Shown here: in pieces, positions 1 to 5,829 of the stretch
Layout: every line of letters starts with the position of its first letter
Numbering within the stretch: position 1 is the stretch's first letter
Notes under the pieces: model-generated
Database searches by the model: none
What the model saw: only the letters and a program-made list of their open reading frames with translations
Told to the model about the DNA's origin: nothing
Position numbers and translations under genes: made by a program
NCBI GenBank assembly: GCA_030610965.1
Contig: JAUWQU010000286.1
Location: forward strand, 1 to 5,829
DNA length: 5,829 nucleotides
Direction: 5' to 3'
DNA from: Phycisphaerae bacterium
GTDB lineage: Bacteria > Planctomycetota > Phycisphaerae > SM23-33

Positions 1-663
1 GTCGTACTGGCTCGCCATGAAGGTGACGCTCGCGCCGCCGGCCTTGCGTACAAGAAGGCTTCGCCCGAGAGGCTCGGGGCTCTTGCCGAGAGAAAACCAC
101 GTGTGCTTGCCACCGACGAACTGCAGGTGCCCGTAGATGTACCCGCCGTCCTTGACTGTCGCGTTTCCATAAATGCCGATGTGCGTGTCATCGGCCGGCC
201 GATCGCTGGTGACGGGTTTGCCCCTCGATACACCCATCCCGCCGTCGAGCGCAGCGCCCTGGCCGATGGTGACGTGTCGGCAAGATAAAGTCGGGGAGCC
301 GGAATTCCCGCTGCTTCTTCGCCGCTTGGCGGAAACCATGTACCCGACAATGTAGGATTGACCGGCCGGGGCGTCCGGAAGGATGAGGTCGGTGTTCGCG
401 TCCGGCCCGGCGTCGGCGGGCTTGCCGTCCTTGCCGGCCGCGTATTCGGCGGCCGAGGCGTACTCGATCCAGTTGGCGGACTCAAGAGCCGTGCCGCCTT
501 CCCCGGGCTTGACCCAGACAAGCGTGCGGCCATTGGGCCATTGCTCTTTCAGGCATGGCGCATCAGCCGGCAGGGCGGGTGAGTCCGCGCCATCGGCGGC
601 ATGCAGATTGACGGCCGGCATAAACCCGATGGCCAGCGCAAGGGCGAATGGCAGTGATTTCAT
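1..663 (-). CDS. Secreted tandem-array paralogue, copy B (N-terminal 221 residues; 3' end beyond the window)
   Basis: Partial gene of unknown function, open from the ATG at 663-661 to the left edge with no stop; the frame is intact for 221 codons. Residues 1-22 look like a Sec signal peptide: K2, a hydrophobic stretch, then LHA followed by A, giving likely cleavage after residue 22 or 23. The mature part begins with the family's opening motif (QWPNGRTLVW at 41-50, P53, G54). NW follows at 64-65, TDLILPDAP at 91-99, CRHVTIG at 128-134, and the Gly-rich strand block YGNATVKDGGYIYG at 165-178. Aligned without gaps to copy A, residues 31-110 are about 65% identical by hand count (52 of 80), whereas the signal peptides have diverged. 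By analogy with A the full protein would be near 890 aa. The start is supported by an upstream AGGGAG and by the start position in copy A. The 10-bp gap after copy A suggests co-transcription and possibly translational coupling. Family membership is certain from the sequence; an extracytoplasmic location is inferred. Confidence 0.93.
   Translation of the reverse strand, partial: MKSLPFALALAIGFMPAVNLHAADGADSPALPADAPCLKEQWPNGRTLVWVKPGEGGTALESANWIEYASAAEYAAGKDGKPADAGPDANTDLILPDAPAGQSYIVGYMVSAKRRRSSGNSGSPTLSCRHVTIGQGAALDGGMGVSRGKPVTSDRPADDTHIGIYGNATVKDGGYIYGHLQFVGGKHTWFSLGKSPEPLGRSLLVRKAGGASVTFMASQYD
598..663 (-). other. Signal peptide of copy B
   Basis: Residues 1-22 have MKS at the N-terminus, a hydrophobic core at 5-18 and LHA at 20-22 before ADGAD. 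The core is unlike copy A's, while the MKS start and the LHAA cleavage region are shared. No lipobox is seen. Confidence 0.78.
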
Positions 664-669
664 GTGTTT

Positions 670-675
670 CTCCCT
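670..675 (-). promoter_or_regulatory. Shine-Dalgarno sequence for copy B, overlapping the stop codon of copy A
   Basis: On the minus strand AGGGAG lies six bases (AAACAC) before the ATG of copy B. Its first two bases are the last two of copy A's TAG. This placement supports the chosen start and suggests that ribosomes finishing copy A could reinitiate on copy B (inference). Confidence 0.75.
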
Positions 676-1795
676 ATTCACCGAGGCTCCAGTACAGTTT
701 GTCCGCTTCGGCCAGGTTGTGCTCGCCGTAGAATACGTTCTTCCACGTCGCGCGCGTTTCGGGCGAGACCATGATGCCGCCCTCGTAGCAGTTGTCAAAC
801 ACAACGCCGTTGAGTTCCGCCTTGCCGGCGAAGTACAAGGCTATGCCTTGCGGATTGCCATATCGTTTACCCCTTGCCTTTGCCTTTTCGCTGTCGTGCA
901 ACTTGAATATCACGCGCGCCTTGGCGGGATCGGCGCTGTGGATGACCATGTGGCCCTGTTTGCCCAACAAGAACGAAACGCCCGCCGTGCGACCGCCTTC
1001 GGCGGGGTCGCGACTGATATGGCCTTTCGTCACCCCGGCCACGGGGAAGAGCATGTCGCGAGTGATCGGCCTTTCGGGCAGGCCGATCATCAGCGTGCCC
1101 GCAACCCAGACCGATGCCTTGCATATATCCTGCTGCATGGTGGTCTCATGGCCGATCCGCGCATCCTGGAGAAGAACGACAGTAGCTCCCGGGACGATAG
1201 AGAAGGCGGAGCGTTCGCCTTCGGTCAGGAAGCTGTTTTCCGACATGATGAGCGTTCCGGCGCCGTGGGCCCTGGAGTGGTCGGCGGCGCCCCTGATCTT
1301 GCCGATAACCTCGAGTGTGGAGTCCTTGCCGGTTTGGTAGCTGCCCCACTGGGAAGTCGTGTAGTCCTCGCTGTCAACGAAGGGGGGTGCATCTCTTCGG
1401 CCTCCCTTGTTGAGTCGCTTGCCGTCAAAGCGCATGAATCGGTGGACATTGGGCTCTTCGTTGTTGAAACAACCAAGCTGCCTGCCGCGTATGCCGCTGC
1501 CGTGCTTCATCCACATGTTGCCCCGCACATCAAAGCTGCTGCCATATTCGGCGTTGTACTCGATGGTGACATGTCGGGTAGGCACCGGCCTGCTCATTCC
1601 GCCGGGGCCATACCCCGTGACAGAGTAAGCGTCGCGCGCCGCCGGCAGCAGGATGTCGATATCGGGATCGACGTCCATGGGCGATTCGAACAGGGGTATG
1701 CCGCGGGCGCCCAGCCAGTTCGGCCCGACGAACCGCGAGCCCGTTTCGCCGGGGCGCCGCCAGATCAGCAGGCGGGCTTCATCCCACTGTTGGCT
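674..1795 (-). repeat. Module 2 of copy A (internal duplicate of module 1)
   Basis: Residues about 518-890. It has the same ordered landmarks as module 1 but is shorter and more diverged, and adds a private C-terminal block (HSADP, HDSE, YFAG, SPE, WKNVFYGEHN) shared with copy C's second half rather than with the first halves. Confidence 0.7.
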
Positions 1796-3346
1796 TGCGT
1801 AGTTGCCGACCTGGCCCTCGCCCGGCACGTCGCCCCACAACGCGTTTGGCTTGCGGAACTCCTGCTCCTGGGCGGTAAGCGGGCGTTTGGCGTTGAACTC
1901 GGTCCGCCTGCCGTCGATTGTGACCGCGCAGACGCTCTTGAGATCGAAGGACTGCGCCGTGCGGTTGCCCTTGCTGCGGAGCATCAATCTGCCGGCATGA
2001 GGGAACAGGATCCGGCAGTCCGTGGTCAAGCCGTCCACGAACTCGACCGTGCCCATCCCGCCCTGGAAGTCAACCAGGTCGAGCCTGGAAAACAGGGCAG
2101 CACCCTTGGCGGCGCAGTGCGGGCCGAACGTCGCCTTGGCCAGCGACGCTCTGGCCGCCTGTGGATCCCAGGCGACGACCCCGCCCGCGCGAAGGTAGTC
2201 GATGCTCACGTCGCCCAAGTCCACCGCCTTTTCCAGGAAGATCGATACGCCCGTGTCGGCCGCGGCGTCGTTGGCGTCGCCGTTGTAGGCCGTGATAGAG
2301 AGCTTGCCGAAGTTCCTCACCTCGGCGGTCGGGCGGATATACAGACCGCCGTGCTGGCTGAGGAATCGCCCGTCGCCCTTGGCCATGCCCAGCTCGATCA
2401 CCGCCGGCTCGCCCTTGCCGATCTGAAGCAGGCCCTCGATCCGCAGGTCGGCCACCGGGTTATCCGGCACCTTGACGCGCCCGATGGACGAGCCGGCCTG
2501 CATCTCCAGGGCCGCGCCCTTGCGGACGTAAACGTAGCTCTCGCGGATGTCCGCCTTGGCGATCTCCTGCATCCTGTTTTCCCGCATCTTGCCCAGGCTC
2601 ACTCGCGCATCTCGCGTGGCGCCGAAACGCAGATGACTTGCCGGACTGAGCACCAGCCTGCCCGAGTCGACGGTCACGCCCATTGCGAGGTCCAGCCGCC
2701 GGGCCAGGAGAGTTACGCTTGCGTTGCCGGCCTTGCGGACGGTGAGGTCGGTGCCCAGCGGCTCGGGGCTGTTGTCGATCCTGAAAAACGTGTGCCTGCC
2801 GCCGGCGAAGACGAATTGACCGTAGATATAGCCTCCGTCCTTGACCGTTACGTTTCCCCGAATCTCCAAGGCTGCGTCCAGGTTCGGATGGCTGCTGAAT
2901 ACGGTTCGCCCTCGCGAGGAACCGGCCCCGCCATCGAGGCCGGCGCCTGTACCGATGGTTATGTGCCGGCAGAACAGCCGGGGCGGATCGTTATAGGCGT
3001 CATGTCGCCGTCCACCATCGAAGAACCCGACGATGTACGACTGGCCATCCGGCGCGTCGGGCAGAACCAGGTCCGTGTTCGCGTCCGGCGGCGACGAGGC
3101 AGGCCGGCCTTGCTTGCCGGCGGCGTAGTCGGCGGCTGAGGGGTACTCCGTCCAATTGCTCCTGGTAAGCGGGCTGTCGCCCGTGCCGGGCCTGGCCCAA
3201 ACCAGCGCGCGAGCCTGCGGCCACTGCTCTTTCAGCCATGGCGCGTCGGCCGACATGCCTGGGGGGTCAGCGGCCTCGGCGGCATGCAGAGCAGCCGTCG
3301 TCAGAATTACGACGGCCATGACAGATACGAAACGTACTGACTTCAT
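674..3346 (-). CDS. Secreted two-module beta-helix/G8-like protein of unknown function, copy A (complete, 890 aa)
   Basis: The only complete member of the array: ATG at 3346-3344, TAG at 676-674. I do not recognise a named family. Residues 1-25 form a Sec signal peptide (K2 and R5, hydrophobic core VMAVVILTTAAL, cleavage near LHA-AEA). Two related modules follow. Module 1 (about 38-485) has QWPQARALVWARPG at 41-54, NW at 64-65, DLVLPDA at 92-98, CRHITIG at 126-132, RGNVTVKDGG at 163-172, LRIEGLLQIG at 301-310 and FLEKAVDLGDVSIDYLR at 370-386. A linker with NALWGDVPGEGQ (501-512) leads to module 2 (about 519-890). That module repeats the opening motif at 520-533, then NW at 543-544, RHVTIE at 591-596 and RGNMWMKHGSG at 608-618, and ends in HSADP, HDSE and WKNVFYGEHN motifs near the C-terminus. 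Many short hydrophobic-Gly strands suggest a solenoid such as a parallel beta-helix (inference). There is no C-terminal membrane anchor or sorting signal, so it is probably secreted or surface-associated. No catalytic triad or metal site was identified. Confidence 0.95.
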   Translation of the reverse strand: MKSVRFVSVMAVVILTTAALHAAEAADPPGMSADAPWLKEQWPQARALVWARPGTGDSPLTRSNWTEYPSAADYAAGKQGRPASSPPDANTDLVLPDAPDGQSYIVGFFDGGRRHDAYNDPPRLFCRHITIGTGAGLDGGAGSSRGRTVFSSHPNLDAALEIRGNVTVKDGGYIYGQFVFAGGRHTFFRIDNSPEPLGTDLTVRKAGNASVTLLARRLDLAMGVTVDSGRLVLSPASHLRFGATRDARVSLGKMRENRMQEIAKADIRESYVYVRKGAALEMQAGSSIGRVKVPDNPVADLRIEGLLQIGKGEPAVIELGMAKGDGRFLSQHGGLYIRPTAEVRNFGKLSITAYNGDANDAAADTGVSIFLEKAVDLGDVSIDYLRAGGVVAWDPQAARASLAKATFGPHCAAKGAALFSRLDLVDFQGGMGTVEFVDGLTTDCRILFPHAGRLMLRSKGNRTAQSFDLKSVCAVTIDGRRTEFNAKRPLTAQEQEFRKPNALWGDVPGEGQVGNYASQQWDEARLLIWRRPGETGSRFVGPNWLGARGIPLFESPMDVDPDIDILLPAARDAYSVTGYGPGGMSRPVPTRHVTIEYNAEYGSSFDVRGNMWMKHGSGIRGRQLGCFNNEEPNVHRFMRFDGKRLNKGGRRDAPPFVDSEDYTTSQWGSYQTGKDSTLEVIGKIRGAADHSRAHGAGTLIMSENSFLTEGERSAFSIVPGATVVLLQDARIGHETTMQQDICKASVWVAGTLMIGLPERPITRDMLFPVAGVTKGHISRDPAEGGRTAGVSFLLGKQGHMVIHSADPAKARVIFKLHDSEKAKARGKRYGNPQGIALYFAGKAELNGVVFDNCYEGGIMVSPETRATWKNVFYGEHNLAEADKLYWSLGE
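1890..3238 (-). repeat. Module 1 of copy A (internal duplicate of module 2)
   Basis: Residues about 37-486. The opening block at 41-55 matches 520-534 at 9 of 15 positions, and the next NW pair has the same offset of 479 residues. The LP strand (92-96 versus 564-568), RHxT (127 versus 591) and RGN (163 versus 608) follow in the same order, with the offset shrinking through gaps. The far boundary is approximate. Confidence 0.7.
3272..3346 (-). other. Signal peptide of copy A
   Basis: Residues 1-25 have a short basic N-region (K2, R5), a hydrophobic core at about 6-20 and small residues at the end (LHA at 20-22, AEA at 23-25). Cleavage after 22 or 25 is plausible. No lipobox cysteine follows, so a type I rather than a lipoprotein signal is expected. 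Confidence 0.8.
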
Positions 3347-3353
3347 TTGGTTG

Positions 3354-3357
3354 TCCT
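3354..3357 (-). promoter_or_regulatory. Shine-Dalgarno-like AGGA for copy A
   Basis: Minus-strand AGGA with a seven-base spacer (CAACCAA) before the ATG at 3346. It lies in the 19-bp gap after copy C and supports the start at residue 1 rather than M10 or M31, as does the signal peptide that begins there. The adjoining TATAGG resembles a -10 box, but the gap is too short to hold a convincing promoter. Confidence 0.65.
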
Positions 3358-3365
3358 ATAGCGTT

Positions 3366-4616
3366 CTACTTGCCTGTTTCCGGTACACTGCCTCTGCTCT
3401 GCAGCACCCGTTGGCCAATCTCTTGTGGGTCTTCCTTGTTCAGGTCCCAGTACAGTTTCTCCGGCTCGGCCAGGTTGTGCTCTCCATAGAAGACATTCTT
3501 CCACGCCGCTCGCTGCTCGGGTGATACTATGATGCCGCCGGGATAAACTTTATCGAACAGAATACCATCCACCTCCGTCTGGCCTGCGAAATAACAGACG
3601 ATGCCTTCCGGATTCCACAATCCCATATCTCTTGCTCTAGGTGCCTTGTGTCTATATCTGGCATCATTTGCAATGGCTCTTTCACTGTCATGCATGGTGA
3701 ATATCACCCGTGCTTTTCGGGGATCGGCGCTGTGAATGACAAATCGGCCCTGCCTGCCCAACACGAAAGAGCTTCCGGCCGAGCGCACGCTAAAGCCGGG
3801 GCTATGGTTGATCAATGCCTTCTTTATACCGCTGAGAGGAAACCGCATATCCCTGCGAATGGGTTTATCGGGAAGGCCGATCATCAGTGTGCCGCCGACT
3901 ATCATGGACGCATAGCATTGCGGACGCTGCTGGGTCATCTCGGTGCCGGCAAAAGCATCTTGCAAAAGAGCCAATGTGGCGCCGCCCAGGATCCATAACG
4001 CGGATCGGCTGCCTTCAAGAAGTTGACTACCCTCGGAAATGATTATTGTGCCTGTTCCCCCAACAGAGAGGCGGTCGGCGGCCGATCGAATCTTGCCGAT
4101 CAGTTCAAGAGTGCCGCCGTCGCCCGCAGAGAAGTAACCAAACTGCGCCAGGACGGCGTCGCGGCTATCGACCAGGGGAGCATCGACGCCACCGCGGCGA
4201 TATGGGATGCGTTTGCCGTCAAACCGCAGAAAGCGATGCAGGCCGGGTTGAATGTTGGCGAACTCGCCACCACGCGATCCGGTTAGACCGTTCAGGCCGC
4301 TTCCATGTTTCAGCCAGAGGTTGCCACGGAGATTGTAGACCGCGCCATAGCAGGCGTTCCGTTCAACAGTGAGATGTCGATAGGGAGGCGAGGTTTTACT
4401 ACCACGGATGCGCAAACCGCTGGCGGCGTAAGGGGTGTCGGCCGCGGGCAAGAGCATGTCGATGGAAGGGGCATCGCCGCCATCGCCCTGCTGCGAAGTC
4501 AGGGGGAGTTCGAAATAGGGCGTGCCGGTTTCATCCAGCCAGTTCGGGCCAACAGAGCATGCACCCGACGTGCCGGGCCGCGCCCATATCATCACCGGGC
4601 AATCCGGCCACTGTTG
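3366..4616 (-). repeat. Module 2 of copy C
   Basis: Starts with QQWPDCPVMIWARPG and continues with GPNW, IDMLLPAA, YRHLTVE, LRGNLWLKHGSG, HRFLRFDGKR, GTLMIGLPDKP and the conserved C-terminal block. The order is identical to module 2 of copy A, so the internal duplication predates the gene duplication that gave A and C. Confidence 0.7.
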
Positions 4617-5829
4617 ATCCCCGTAGTGGCCGGCCTGGCCTTTGCCGGGGACATCGGCCCACAAGGCGTTCATCTGGCGCAGCTCCTTTTCTTTCTCAGT
4701 AAGAGGGCGCTTGGGATTGAGCCGAGTCACAGAGCGGTCGATCGTGACAGCATGCACACTGGCCAGATCGAATGATTGCAGTGTGCGGTTACCTTTGCCT
4801 CTGACTATCAGGCGGCCGGCATGGGAAAAGAGTATTGTGCAGTCAGTTTCCAAACCGTCGACAAATTCAACAGTTCCCTGACCGCCTTGGAGATAAATGG
4901 ATGCGAACTCCGAGAACAATGCGTCACCCTCGGCCCCGCAATGTTTTCCGAAAGATCCACGGGCGGTGGCGGCTTTGGCTGTCTTGTCGTCAGTGGCGAC
5001 TATTCCACCAGGGCGGAGGTAATCGAAACTCACGTCGCCGAGGTCGACAGCCTTTTCAAGGAAAAGTGAAATGCCCTTGTTGGCCGCAGCGGGGCTGTCG
5101 CGATGATAGGACGTTATCGCAAGCCGGCCGAAGTTCTTGACCCGCGCTGAGGGGCGGATATAAAGCCCGCCGTGCTGTTGGAGGAAGCCGCCCTCTCCCT
5201 CGGCCAGGCCCAGTTCGATTACTGCGGGCCGGTCACATTTCTCTCCGGGGCGGCCAATCTGCAAAAGGCCTTCGATTCGCAGATCGGCCACAATGTTCTC
5301 CGGCTGGCGGCTTCGGCCGATGCGAGAGCCCGAGTGCATTTCAAGGGCGCCCGTTTTGCGAACGTGAATATACGCCTTTTTCCGGAACATTCCGATTTCA
5401 TATTGTTCTTGCGGCTCAATGCGAGCCTGAAGGCCCGCGCCGAAACACAGGTAGCTTCCCGAAAGAAGTACCAGACGCCCGGACCCGACCGTTACGCCTT
5501 GGGCAAGTTCGTATCTCTTACTCAGCAGCGTGACGCTCGCGTCGTTTGACTTGCGGATGGCCCAGGAGCTGCCCAAGGGTTTAGGGCTGGTGCCGATGCG
5601 AAAATACGTGTGTTTGCCTCCGAGGAAGACGTGCGGCCCATAGATGTATCCGCCATCATTGACAGTTACATTTCCGTAGATACCCAAGGGCGTGTCAAGA
5701 TCCGGGGAGCGAGGGCGAACCAGGCGTCCTCGTGTGAATTCGCACGCACCGTCAAGCCCCGCGCCTTTGCCGATGGTAATGTGTCGACAATCCTGCTGGA
5801 GATTATCGTAATCACCCCTCCGTCTCTCG
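3366..5829 (-). CDS. Secreted two-module paralogue, copy C (5' end beyond the window)
   Basis: The first gene of the visible array in transcription order. The frame is open from the right edge (first full codon 5828-5826) to TAG at 3368-3366, giving 820 residues. The true start is outside: an in-frame TTG at 5687 is internal, because the frame runs another 47 codons upstream and those residues (DCRHITIGKGAGLDG) match copies A and B. About 110-120 N-terminal residues, including any signal peptide, are missing. Module 1 runs to about 4620 and has GNVTVNDGGYIYG and FLEKAVDLGDVSFDYLR as in A. The linker NALWADVPGKGQ precedes module 2, which opens with QQWPDCPVMIWARPG (from about 4616) and includes NW, YRHLTVE and LRGNLWLKHGSG. 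It ends with the shared HSADP, HDSE and WKNVFYGEHN block. Compared with A it has a 12-residue net insertion near the end (3615-3653) and a longer C-terminal tail. Its base composition looks more AT-rich than A. Function unknown. Confidence 0.93.
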   Translation of the reverse strand, partial: ERRRGDYDNLQQDCRHITIGKGAGLDGACEFTRGRLVRPRSPDLDTPLGIYGNVTVNDGGYIYGPHVFLGGKHTYFRIGTSPKPLGSSWAIRKSNDASVTLLSKRYELAQGVTVGSGRLVLLSGSYLCFGAGLQARIEPQEQYEIGMFRKKAYIHVRKTGALEMHSGSRIGRSRQPENIVADLRIEGLLQIGRPGEKCDRPAVIELGLAEGEGGFLQQHGGLYIRPSARVKNFGRLAITSYHRDSPAAANKGISLFLEKAVDLGDVSFDYLRPGGIVATDDKTAKAATARGSFGKHCGAEGDALFSEFASIYLQGGQGTVEFVDGLETDCTILFSHAGRLIVRGKGNRTLQSFDLASVHAVTIDRSVTRLNPKRPLTEKEKELRQMNALWADVPGKGQAGHYGDQQWPDCPVMIWARPGTSGACSVGPNWLDETGTPYFELPLTSQQGDGGDAPSIDMLLPAADTPYAASGLRIRGSKTSPPYRHLTVERNACYGAVYNLRGNLWLKHGSGLNGLTGSRGGEFANIQPGLHRFLRFDGKRIPYRRGGVDAPLVDSRDAVLAQFGYFSAGDGGTLELIGKIRSAADRLSVGGTGTIIISEGSQLLEGSRSALWILGGATLALLQDAFAGTEMTQQRPQCYASMIVGGTLMIGLPDKPIRRDMRFPLSGIKKALINHSPGFSVRSAGSSFVLGRQGRFVIHSADPRKARVIFTMHDSERAIANDARYRHKAPRARDMGLWNPEGIVCYFAGQTEVDGILFDKVYPGGIIVSPEQRAAWKNVFYGEHNLAEPEKLYWDLNKEDPQEIGQRVLQSRGSVPETGK
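3615..3653 (-). other. 13-codon segment in copy C replacing one glycine of copy A
   Basis: Between the shared RY and NP(E/Q)G residues, copy A has a single Gly while copy C has RHKAPRARDMGLW, an in-frame net gain of 12 residues rich in basic residues. It sits inside an otherwise closely conserved block, so it is probably a loop insertion. It could equally be a deletion in A; copy B does not reach this point in the window. Confidence 0.75.
4620..5829 (-). repeat. Module 1 of copy C (start cut by the window edge)
   Basis: Corresponds to copy A from residue about 113 onward. Landmarks in order are CRHITIG, GNVTVNDGGYIYG, LRIEGLLQIG and FLEKAVDLGDVSFDYLR, all closely matching module 1 of A. The end is placed just before the module-2 opening motif and includes the NALW linker. 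Confidence 0.65.

Noticed and set aside
190..203. Perfect 14-bp palindrome ATCGGCCGGCCGAT
   Set aside because: It lies inside the copy B coding region in GC-rich sequence, is not repeated at the equivalent positions of A or C, and has no spacer or flanking structure typical of an operator or terminator.
383..3139. Plus-strand open frame of 918 codons covering copy A and part of copy B
   Set aside because: Over copy A it is exactly codon-aligned antisense, so it stays open merely because A lacks TTA, CTA and TCA codons. The minus-strand frame has a signal peptide, ribosome site and paralogues with conserved motifs. The plus frame lacks comparable motifs, and in copy C the equivalent antisense frame is broken by several stops.
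3347..3365. TATAGG in the C-A gap as a -10 promoter element
   Set aside because: It sits immediately before the start codon and overlaps the ribosome site, which would leave almost no leader. No matching -35 was identified.
4023..5549. Several plus-strand open frames of about 80-160 codons over copy C
   Set aside because: They are antisense or out-of-frame shadows of a well supported minus-strand gene, with no recognisable domains or ribosome sites noted.
3366..5687. TTG at 5687 as the start of copy C
   Set aside because: The reading frame continues upstream to the window edge, and the upstream residues match the A and B paralogues, so this codon is internal.

Overview
The window is filled by one co-directional minus-strand array of three paralogous genes for large secreted proteins. 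In transcription order they are copy C (3366 to beyond the right edge, 5' end missing), copy A (674-3346, complete, 890 aa) and copy B (661-663 down to the left edge, first 221 residues only). Gaps are 19 bp (C to A) and 10 bp (A to B), and each internal start has a Shine-Dalgarno-like sequence. This looks like one transcription unit whose promoter lies beyond the right edge. I see no RNA gene, CRISPR array, insertion sequence, terminator or promoter.

The proteins carry Sec-type signal peptides (visible in A and B). They are rich in short Gly- and Val/Ile-rich segments of the kind found in parallel beta-helix or G8-like surface proteins. A and C are each built from two related halves. Each half opens with a Q-W-x4-(hydrophobic)-W-x-R/K-P-G motif, then N-W, an acidic-hydrophobic strand ending in L-P, R-H-(I/V/L)-T-(I/V), and R-G-N followed by a basic, Gly-rich strand. 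The locus therefore combines tandem gene duplication with an older internal duplication: four half-modules in A and C, plus the start of a fifth in B. I do not recognise a named family and assign no enzymatic function.

The sequence is fairly GC-rich. Copy C appears less GC-rich than A and uses TTA, CTA and TCA codons that A avoids. A GC-rich Gram-negative-type bacterium with expanded families of secreted repeat proteins fits. Planctomycetota or other PVC-group bacteria are a plausible guess, but nothing here proves the taxon.

The very long plus-strand open frame over copy A (383-3139) is best explained as a codon-aligned antisense shadow and is not annotated as a gene.
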